26,060 bases of DNA from Clostridia bacterium (GTDB lineage Bacteria > CBDUZB01 > JAGLHV01): NCBI GenBank assembly GCA_030595925.1, contig JAUVLC010000026.1:1-26060 (forward strand). The letters run 5' to 3'. The notes beneath the pieces were generated by a model, which saw nothing but the letters and a program-made list of their open reading frames with translations, made no database searches and had not been told where the DNA came from. The position numbers and the translations under genes are program-made. Numbering within the stretch: position 1 is the first letter of the stretch; each line of letters begins with the position of its first letter. This document shows, one piece after another, positions 9,101 through 14,478 of the stretch.

Positions 9101-9644
9101 AACTAATGAGGATATAAGGGTAATATTGCCAACAGAAATGATAGATTATAATTTTGTACACACAATTGGCTGGTGGGAATTAAATGTAAGAACGGGAGAA
9201 TTAGTAGGTAGAACAGAAGATGGACTATATGGGGCCGCAACAATGGCAGGAGCACTTGTAGCAGCTACAGGACATAGTGCAGGAAAAATAGCAGTAACTA
9301 TGGGACAAAATATTGATGGGGCTAATGGGCTAAGAAAATATGGCAGCTTTATTGCCGGGATGTATTGCCAATCGGCAGGAATGCTTGGTGCAGTAATAGA
9401 AGAAATAGACATGGAAAGAGAAGGTGGGTGTATTAGTATTAGTAAATGGGTAGAATATGTTGATAAGTATGCCTTTGTATTTTCGGAAGACTTTTTAACT
9501 GAAATGGGTACTATTTATGATAAAGAATCTTTTAGAAAAGGGATAAAATGTGTGTCTAATACTTTTAAAAAAGGAGATACATCTTTATTCCTTGAAAAAC
9601 TGATAGATTTTTCCCCCGTTCCTGTTTTAATGAAAAAAAAATAA
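6096..9644 (+). CDS. Giant membrane-anchored protein: transglutaminase-like region plus nested VWA domain
   Basis: This is an uncharacterised 1182-residue protein with an N-terminal membrane anchor (about 8-30). Residues about 60-115 resemble a transglutaminase-like segment (GTLWSKAGNDIDKCSLAIELLKYAGV). The usual catalytic Cys position is not clearly occupied, so activity is doubtful. Residues about 700-745 look like the first strands of a carboxypeptidase-regulatory-like domain (CGKVSDEKSKKGINNVTVSL, WGDGSFEIN). A VWA domain follows at about 749-925 with an intact metal site: DNSGS (Asp754, Ser756, Ser758), Thr824 and Asp853. After it, INISVEGYEEVHQEIFL looks like the remaining strands of the interrupted fold. 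Near the C-terminus, GWWELNVRTGELVGRTEDG matches a motif I associate with large transglutaminase-like proteins. RBS AGAAGGAAAG lies inside the preceding gene. Substrate or adhesion partner unknown. Confidence 0.75.
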   Translation: MIRFSSCAKYIVFSIIILGIGVILYFLFNISRNKRTFFLGKRYSYIEEKSKQLDFNADKILSFVKNEIRYEKYNGCLRGTVGTLWSKAGNDIDKCSLAIELLKYAGVDTKLLKGGNEYFIGYKKDKDWISFCPVSEAKEEKFEVLKDIPDIIKHKLEIIVRCYYNGSNYEDDIIYKNDTAFFINRKNVLEFKKKMFGRGKVVPCLICGDEIIQGKGNIEKIKKLVLIFNIYSPNKEKQVYQRTIFDINREVGHRIGKIKDKYVFIVLPNFIDRNILEKESRIFRSNKEKMPIDDEIVFKNHLLCMSFAVISDINTKKILRNTNGKGYFTSPRIIIASREFEMIGGKEMPNQSLDLLKNNIALFSPDYKKINTMRGIGDNVIEGMVLDIFTNQKCITTTHLFNELYKENYGYEDSTFSKRVSLYLHNLQKIVSENKDVILTISSGGYSVKIKNCFPGVEKSEKELSVLFAEDEKVVLEKNFPKKLAFVRDKDKNIYYVNYRKESIEDLSFLIEDIFMRGFQLGLNYEPVIAKTKEILETEKLKITNTNKIVYSLTVDNKEHKLTAYLRRKKGNKFNMDWVVEHGRIMGSAKVRYPVKYIFRIDDVMFEKDFSGIKKIAFGIEDYMIEDRENMKVSENYEDYEIVYNGKSIVVETMVLKDNKDTKIWIFNDKKSYLVLKLESTNYKHEIKSITNGEVDNILCGKVSDEKSKKGINNVTVSLLKTKLFVTTWGDGSFEINFNEPVNLIDNSVILFLDNSGSMGDTLKNNPKSSTKTELAQKAAFNLLENLPQKTEIMYCNFLGGNPFSVDKERVKKDISNTIGGAGTPLTTSVYNVLQSMDKGALGKNQKIILLSDGKNVEKKETMAEAYKKSNYKVPFYTLGFDIEAGSKAEEELKEIADISGGKYVRAENLKELKKAFFEFSKPIVEENNDTINISVEGYEEVHQEIFLDRKYESLEFSLKRKNIKTEEEGKKVIIFLKENLTKLEDLKIRKQAKELVSKAVLTNEDIRVILPTEMIDYNFVHTIGWWELNVRTGELVGRTEDGLYGAATMAGALVAATGHSAGKIAVTMGQNIDGANGLRKYGSFIAGMYCQSAGMLGAVIEEIDMEREGGCISISKWVEYVDKYAFVFSEDFLTEMGTIYDKESFRKGIKCVSNTFKKGDTSLFLEKLIDFSPVPVLMKKK

Positions 9645-9653
9645 GGACACCTG

Positions 9654-9672
9654 TTCCACCTCCTGGGTGGAA
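9654..9672 (+). terminator. Possible hairpin terminator after the VWA gene
   Basis: A perfect 7-bp stem, TTCCACC/GGTGGAA with TCCTG loop, begins 10 nt after the stop codon of the giant VWA protein. There is no T-tract after it, so it may be only a stabilising 3-prime hairpin. Low confidence. Confidence 0.3.
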
Positions 9673-9794
9673 TCACTGCAACCCTGATAAGTGAGGAAAA
9701 TACAGAATAGCTACAAAGACGAAGAATATTTGTAGAGATATTTGGGGGGGGAAAATAAGATGGGGAGTAGTGGAGGGAAAAGGAGAACGAATTT

Positions 9795-11993
9795 ATGAAG
9801 AAAAAAAGTATATTTATAATAATTGCTTTATTAACGGTGAGTAGTTTAGTTTTTAGTTCTGAAATGAAAGTGCCTGCCGGGGTGCAGGTGTCTGCCCTGG
9901 GGGGAGCTGGGACTTCGCTTGTACGCGAAGAAGCGGTATATTATAATTCCGCGGCACTTGCTTTTTTTAGAACTCCTTCGGTAGTTACTTCTTGGCAAAG
10001 ATGGTATGATTTTATCGATAAAGGACAGGTTATAGGGATTTTGCCTTGCTTTAAAAATATAACTCTCGGTATTTTTGATAGTTATTCGACTACGGAAAAA
10101 ATAGATTGCTGGGATGAAGATAATAATCAGGTTGATTCTTCCCGTTTTTCTTCTAATTTAGTAAGTATGTCCGCGGGGTGGAGACTGATAAATAATTTAT
10201 CCGTAGGCGGAAGCATAAAATATCTTACTGAAAACACTGATGATGAAAAGGTGTCCTCGGATGTTGCCGGAGATTTAGCCGTTTTTGGTCAGTACAAAAA
10301 AATGCTCAATATGGGAGTTAATTGGCAAAATATCGGCGATAAGCAGGAAAGTGTAGTAAAGGTAGGCGTGTCTATATTGGATGAATCAGGAAAACTTTCG
10401 CCGTTTCCTACTGTATTTAGTTTAGATTTAAATTACCCGTTACAATTCAAATCGTATTTGTCTCTGGGAATAGAAACATTTCTTTATTCAATATTATATG
10501 TTCGTTTGGGATATAGGACAGGGTCGTTGGACCTTGAAAGATTAGGATATTTGAACGGGTTAAGTATAGGGTTTGGAGTTAAACCTGTTCAGGAAAGTAA
10601 TTGGCAGTTAGATTATGCCTTTGTTCCTAACGGAGATCTAGGAGAAATGCACAAGGTGGGTTTAGGATATAAATTTGGGAAGAAAATAAAACCGGCGAAA
10701 ACAGAAAAGGAATATTTATCCTTACAGGAAGAAAAATTTGTTGATGAGGAAGAAATAGAAGTAGAGGTTGTTTTTCAGGAAGGAATGCAGGTAGCACAAC
10801 AGAAAAATTATTTAGAAGCAATACTTATTTTTAAAAAGTGTCTAAAACAAAATCCGGATTATCAGGAAGCAAAAGATGTGCTAAAAGAAATTACGGCTAA
10901 GCTGGATAAAGAAATTAATCAGGAAGGGCAGGATTCGATGATTTTTCAGAGCGTAAAAAAATATTATATAAAAGGCATTGACGAGTATGAAAAAGGTAAT
11001 TTTGAGGGGGCAATTGTGGAATTTAATAAAGTATTAAAACAAACCTTTCACCCTAAAACCGGTAAATATTTAGAACAGGCAAAACAACATCTTTCAATAA
11101 TTGAAAACAAAAAACAAGCAAAATTATATGTTCAACAGGCTAAAAAATCAATTCAGGAAGGGCTATATATTCAGGCAAAGGAAAAATTGGAAAAAAGTCT
11201 TTTTTGTTATCCTGGGTATTTGCCGGCTAAGAAGTTATTAGAGCAGGTGTTGCTCAAGACAGAGGGAGAGCAGAAAATAAAGAAACATCTAACAAGGGGG
11301 AGAAAGAATTTTAATAAAAAACAATATGAAAAATCTTTAATTAATTTTTATCATGTTTTAAAACTTAATCCGGAAAATAAAGAAGCCTTACAAATGGTGA
11401 GAAAATGCGGGTTAAAAATTATAAATACGGATAAAGTAGAAGAGCTTTCTAAAAAAGTAAGGAAAGATTGTTTTGAAAAGGGGAAAGTTTTTGAAAAAAA
11501 AGGGGAATATCAAAAAGCTATTTATCAATGGACAAAGATAATTATAAGTCAACCGACGGATATAGAAGTGCTTAAAGAAATAAAAAGGGTTCATTATAAA
11601 GCACAAAAAAACAAAAAAGAAAAACAGCTTGTTTTGAAACAAGGAAAGGAAAAAATCAAGCAATACAATAAAAAAGCTGAAGAATTTTATAAGAAGGGTG
11701 AATATAATTTTGCTGTTGAATACTGGCAGAAAGTTTTGAATTTAGCTCCGGAAAACAAACAGGCGAAAGAAGGAATAAAAAAATCCGGTGAAAGATTGAA
11801 AAAGATGGCGGGTAACGGTGTTAATATGAAGGTGGTGGAAGAGTATTATAAACAGGGCTTGATTTACTATAATCAGGGGAAATACCGGGAAGCAATATTT
11901 GAATGGAAAAAAGTTTTAGATTTGGTGCCTGACCATGAAAAAGCAAAGGCAAATATAAAAGCGGTAGAAGAAAAAATGCAGGTGAATAGATAA
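9795..11993 (+). CDS. PorV-like outer-membrane barrel fused to seven TPR repeats
   Basis: A 732-residue protein with a signal peptide ending near VFSS. Residues about 25-295 are a PorV/PorQ/UPF0164-type outer-membrane beta-barrel: AGVQVSALGGAGTSLVREEA, VYYNSAALAFF, alternating beta strands, and a closing MHKVGLGYKFGKK. After a charged linker (about 297-325), seven tetratricopeptide-like repeats run to the C-terminus. Each has a G/Y/F pattern such as YEKGNFEGAIVEFNKVLK, FNKKQYEKSLINFYHVLKLN and YNQGKYREAIFEWKKVLDLV. GGAGAACGAATTT precedes the ATG. The barrel places the TPR array in the periplasm, where it could scaffold cell-wall or secretion proteins. The family is known both in type IX secretion and outside it; no other secretion component is visible here. 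Confidence 0.8.
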   Translation: MKKKSIFIIIALLTVSSLVFSSEMKVPAGVQVSALGGAGTSLVREEAVYYNSAALAFFRTPSVVTSWQRWYDFIDKGQVIGILPCFKNITLGIFDSYSTTEKIDCWDEDNNQVDSSRFSSNLVSMSAGWRLINNLSVGGSIKYLTENTDDEKVSSDVAGDLAVFGQYKKMLNMGVNWQNIGDKQESVVKVGVSILDESGKLSPFPTVFSLDLNYPLQFKSYLSLGIETFLYSILYVRLGYRTGSLDLERLGYLNGLSIGFGVKPVQESNWQLDYAFVPNGDLGEMHKVGLGYKFGKKIKPAKTEKEYLSLQEEKFVDEEEIEVEVVFQEGMQVAQQKNYLEAILIFKKCLKQNPDYQEAKDVLKEITAKLDKEINQEGQDSMIFQSVKKYYIKGIDEYEKGNFEGAIVEFNKVLKQTFHPKTGKYLEQAKQHLSIIENKKQAKLYVQQAKKSIQEGLYIQAKEKLEKSLFCYPGYLPAKKLLEQVLLKTEGEQKIKKHLTRGRKNFNKKQYEKSLINFYHVLKLNPENKEALQMVRKCGLKIINTDKVEELSKKVRKDCFEKGKVFEKKGEYQKAIYQWTKIIISQPTDIEVLKEIKRVHYKAQKNKKEKQLVLKQGKEKIKQYNKKAEEFYKKGEYNFAVEYWQKVLNLAPENKQAKEGIKKSGERLKKMAGNGVNMKVVEEYYKQGLIYYNQGKYREAIFEWKKVLDLVPDHEKAKANIKAVEEKMQVNR

Positions 11994-11996
11994 AGA

Positions 11997-12350
11997 TAAA
12001 GACAAAGAATAGTCCATAGTCCACAGTCGATAGTCCATAGACAACAGACAAACAGAAGTCCATAGTCGACAGTCCATAGTCCATAGATAACGGATAAAGA
12101 CAAAGATAAAGACAAAAGACAAAAAATAAAAGACAGGCACAAAGGCATCAAGGCACAGAGGCACAAAGTTAAAAGACAAAAGACAAAAAATAGTCCATAG
12201 TTCACAGTTGATAGTCCATAGATTACAAATAAAAGAAAGTTATGAGTTACGAGTTATTAGTTATAAGTTGAAAAAATTAAAGACAACGGATAAAAGATAA
12301 AAAATAAAAACAAAAGATAGGCACAAAGTTAAAAGATAAAAGAAAGCGAC
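11997..12350 (+). repeat. Intergenic repeat mosaic (plus orientation)
   Basis: This is a gene-free stretch made of recurring words. GTCCATAG units occur at 12010-12045, 12057-12099 and 12191-12226, separated by GACAAAGACAAAAGAC-like spacers. They are followed by AGGCACAAAGGCATCAAGG (12135-12165) and AGTTATGAGTTACGAGTT plus ATTAGTTATAAGTT (12239-12270). The words and much of their order match the complement of 1640-1833. Open frames on the minus strand here (peptides such as YGLSTMDYG) are translations of the repeats. Confidence 0.75.
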
Positions 12351-12396
12351 AGTGGGAAGTTCTAAAAAAAAGTCGGATTTTAATAGGAGAAAAAAA

Positions 12397-12876
12397 ATGA
12401 AATATAAATTTAAACTGCAGGAAGGAAATAATCCTGAGATTGAGCTCGAAAAATCTTTTTGGTTAGGGAACATAAAAGTTTATGTTAACGGCAAAGAAGT
12501 TGCGCGATTAAAGGAAAAAGGAAAACCTTTTCCTCTTCCTATGGGTGATGGAACAGTCAAAAAGATGCTGGTAAAAGGCTGGCTGGATGATGTTCCCAAG
12601 GTTATTGTTGATGGGAAAGAGATACTGTTAGCCAGGAAACTATTTTGGTACGAATATGTTTTAGGTTTTATACCTGCGGTACTTTTAATGGGAGGTGCAT
12701 TAGGGGGGGCTTTTGGTGTTATAGGAATAATGTTTAATTTTAAAATCTTAAGATCTTCTCATACAATGCTTATAAAAAGTCTATTTATTCTTGGGGTTAC
12801 AGTGTTTTTGTTTTTTTGTTATGTAGCATTTGCTAATTTGTTTTATTTTTTATTGGCTATGGTAAGAAGCATATAA
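12397..12876 (+). CDS. Small uncharacterised membrane protein
   Basis: About 159 residues from the ATG at 12397, chosen because TAGGAG lies directly upstream. A GTG at 12352 would begin inside repeat sequence and add a lysine-rich tail. Residues about 1-80 form a soluble beta-rich part (LEKSFWLGNIKVYVNGKEVA, FPLPMGDGTVKKMLV, VDGKEI). The second half has two hydrophobic regions: WYEYVLGFIPAVLLMGGALG with a glycine-rich helix, and LFILGVTVFLFFCYVAFANL. The combination of a DGT-type soluble part with a WYEY-GG membrane part is one I have seen in uncharacterised bacterial proteins; no function is assigned. Confidence 0.75.
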   Translation: MKYKFKLQEGNNPEIELEKSFWLGNIKVYVNGKEVARLKEKGKPFPLPMGDGTVKKMLVKGWLDDVPKVIVDGKEILLARKLFWYEYVLGFIPAVLLMGGALGGAFGVIGIMFNFKILRSSHTMLIKSLFILGVTVFLFFCYVAFANLFYFLLAMVRSI

Positions 12877-12908
12877 AAAAATACGTTATGGGAAAAATTA
12901 AACTTATC

Positions 12909-12937
12909 TTGACATTGGGTTTATGCAAAGGTATAAT
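12909..12937 (+). promoter_or_regulatory. Consensus sigma70-type promoter
   Basis: TTGACA at 12909-12914 and TATAAT at 12932-12937 are both perfect matches to the housekeeping consensus, separated by exactly 17 nt. A start site would be expected near 12944, about 114 nt upstream of the gene at 13058. Confidence 0.8.
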
Positions 12938-12974
12938 GCTTTTACCTCTTTTTTATTTTTAGTGTTTGTTATAA

Positions 12975-13008
12975 AGTATCTATTTTTTCTGAATAGATGC
13001 TTTTTGTC
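12975..13008 (+). terminator. Leader hairpin with T-tract (attenuator or short-RNA terminator)
   Basis: AGTATCTATT (12975-12984) pairs with AATAGATGCT (12992-13001), a 10-bp stem with one G-U pair and a 7-nt loop, followed by TTTTGTCTT. It lies between the consensus promoter and the next gene, about 30 nt downstream of the predicted start site. It therefore looks like an intrinsic terminator that would release a roughly 60-nt RNA or act as an attenuator. It is AU-rich, so strength is uncertain. Confidence 0.5.
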
Positions 13009-13057
13009 TTATTTAGTGGACATAAAAAATGAATATTAAAAGGAATTTTAAGGAAAA

Positions 13058-13870
13058 ATGAAGAAAAAGAATGTATTAAAGTTTATGATAGCTATAAACT
13101 TGATAGTAATTATTGTAATTATCTGGTTTGCCTGGCTGCAATCTCCGAAACCTGATTCGGTAGATAGTCCGGAAATAAAAATAGAAATGATAAAATTGGA
13201 TCCGGTGGAAAGTTTTAAAAAACCTCCGCAGAAGAGTGTACCCAAACAGAAAAAGCCGGAGAAAAAGGTGAAAAAATCAGAAAAAAAACCGAAAAAAAAA
13301 GTTATTACTAAAAAACCATCCAAATTTCATATTTATGGTTTACTCAGTGATAAATATGCAGAACCTTCTTTAAAATTTGATACGGCTAATCCCGGTAATC
13401 CGGATGGAGGTTATTTAGGTGCATGGGGATCGGCGAAAGTAAAGGGGGATGTTCCGGATACATACACTGACCCTCCTTCCAGCTTTAAAATTACTTGTAT
13501 CGGCGGATGGGGTGGTGTTTGGTTCCAATTTGGGTTTGATCCTGACAGCCCTCCTGGGAAAGCCAGGGAAAAAGATATGACTGATTATGGAAAATATCTA
13601 AGATTTGATATGAAGAGCGACGGAGAAGTGATTGTTGGTATGGAATGGTGGGATGATGTTGCGCAAAATAAAGATTCAGCGGATATAAAGATTAAACAGG
13701 ATTTAAATTTTCCTACGGATACTAAATGGCATTCGGTTAAAATAGAGTTTACCAAAATAAAAGGGAAAAATTATGGACATCCGATTAATTTTAAAAAGAT
13801 AAAACTTCCGGTAAGTTTTTCCGGGGAAAATGTTACCTTTTATGTTGATAATTTGAGATGGGAAAAGTAA
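13058..13870 (+). CDS. Membrane-anchored stalk protein with carbohydrate-binding-like domain
   Basis: A 270-residue protein. Residues about 8-27 are a single membrane anchor (FMIAINLIVIIVIIWFAWLQ) with MKKKNVLK inside. Residues about 45-90 form a Lys/Pro-rich stalk (PKQKKPEKKVKKSEKKPKKK), suited to spanning the periplasm or contacting acidic polymers or peptidoglycan. Residues about 93-270 are an all-beta domain: LKFDTANPGN, GGWGGVWFQFGF, YGKYLRFDMKSDGEVIVGME, WHSVKIEFTKI and terminal VTFYVDNLRW. The final D-N/D-x-R/V strand resembles that of the two lipoproteins at 686 and 1990, indicating a similar jelly-roll fold, but the sequence is more distant. RBS AAGGAA. The gene has its own promoter. 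Ligand unknown. Confidence 0.8.
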   Translation: MKKKNVLKFMIAINLIVIIVIIWFAWLQSPKPDSVDSPEIKIEMIKLDPVESFKKPPQKSVPKQKKPEKKVKKSEKKPKKKVITKKPSKFHIYGLLSDKYAEPSLKFDTANPGNPDGGYLGAWGSAKVKGDVPDTYTDPPSSFKITCIGGWGGVWFQFGFDPDSPPGKAREKDMTDYGKYLRFDMKSDGEVIVGMEWWDDVAQNKDSADIKIKQDLNFPTDTKWHSVKIEFTKIKGKNYGHPINFKKIKLPVSFSGENVTFYVDNLRWEK

Positions 13871-13873
13871 AGA

Positions 13874-14075
13874 CGAAGACAAAACAAAAGTCCATAGTCG
13901 ACAGTCCATAGTCCATAGATAACAGATAAAGACAACAGAAAAAAGACTGCAAATGGCGAATAGCAAATAGATAGTTATGAGTTAAAAAATTTGGGAATTT
14001 GAAGTTGGGATTTGGGAGTTTGAAAGGACAGTCCATAGTCCATAGATAACAGATAAAAGATAAAGACAGAAGACA
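13874..14075 (+). repeat. Intergenic repeat mosaic, further copies
   Basis: GTCCATAG-family units lie at 13890-13925 and 14030-14060, both continuing into GATAACAGATAAAGAC-like sequence, with a variant segment (GAGTTAAAAAATTTGGG to GGGAGTTTGAAAGG) between. The arrangement is the same as at 11997-12350. No gene is visible in the whole 13871-14478 gap (about 608 nt). Confidence 0.7.
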
Positions 14076-14090
14076 GGCAGAGAGGAAAAA

Positions 14091-14180
14091 GACGAGGGAT
14101 GATTATTCGCTTCGCTCATTAGGACGAGAGAAAAGAGCCGAAGGATGAGGGACGATCATTCGCTTTGCTCATTAGGACGA
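14091..14180 (+). repeat. Two 37-nt direct repeats, period 53 nt
   Basis: Copy 1 at 14091-14127 and copy 2 at 14144-14180 share GAYGAGGGAYGATYATTCGC and then TTYGCTCATTAGGACGA, differing at four positions. Each holds a small CGCTTCGC-type symmetry. Only two clear copies occur, with a 16-nt spacer, so this is not a CRISPR array. Confidence 0.7.
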
Positions 14181-14273
14181 AAGATGAAGGACGAAAGACG
14201 AAAGATATGGACATATATTTGCGATGTTAATCACAATGGAACGAAAAGTAAATACATTTTGTAAATAAAAAAG

Positions 14274-14333
14274 GTCGTGTTAGTGAACGAAGTGAACGGT
14301 CATTCTTCGTGTTAGCGAAGCGGTCGTCTTTCA
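14274..14333 (-). repeat. Related GTGTTAGYGAA repeats, opposite orientation
   Basis: Two tandem units beginning CGTGTTAGTGAACGAAGTG and CGTGTTAGCGAAGCGGTCG. On the minus strand they read CCGCTTCGCTAACACGA, which resembles the TTCGCTCATTAGGACGA part of the direct repeats at 14091-14180. The two clusters may be arms of one decayed inverted element. Confidence 0.45.
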
Positions 14334-14359
14334 TGGGGAGTTTGCTTAGGATTTAGTAT

Positions 14360-14422
14360 TTATTCTTTGTCTGTTATCCGTAATCTATGGACTATTGACT
14401 GTGAACTATGGACTGTCTTTTG
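14360..14422 (-). repeat. GTCCATAG-family repeat, inverted copy
   Basis: TCTTTGTCTGTTATCCGTA, then ATCTATGGACTATTGACTG and TGAACTATGGACTGTC, are the reverse complement of the units at 12191-12226 and 13890-13925. With the plus-strand copies upstream, this gives a potential long-range hairpin across the gap. Confidence 0.7.
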
Positions 14423-14425
14423 TCA

Positions 14426-14460
14426 TGACAATGTGTGACGCAACTATTTGTGACAATGTT
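14426..14460 (+). promoter_or_regulatory. Direct TGACAATGT repeats upstream of the sugar locus
   Basis: TGACAATGT occurs at 14426-14434 and again at 14451-14459, exactly 25 nt apart, each followed within a few bases by TGTGA or GTGA. They end about 20 nt before the TTG start at 14479. This could be an operator at the head of the sugar locus, but no promoter boxes are clear and the sites may equally be repeat debris. Confidence 0.25.
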
Positions 14461-14478
14461 TGTGAGGTGGGGGTTTAG

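Noticed and set aside
11821-12205. Overlapping minus-strand frames with YGLSTMDYGLW-type peptides
   Set aside because: They are translations of the GTCCATAG repeat mosaic and the end of the TPR gene, with no RBS or family resemblance.
11997-12270. CRISPR-like array of GTCCATAG repeats
   Set aside because: Repeat units vary in length and sequence, spacers are themselves repeats, and no cas gene is near.
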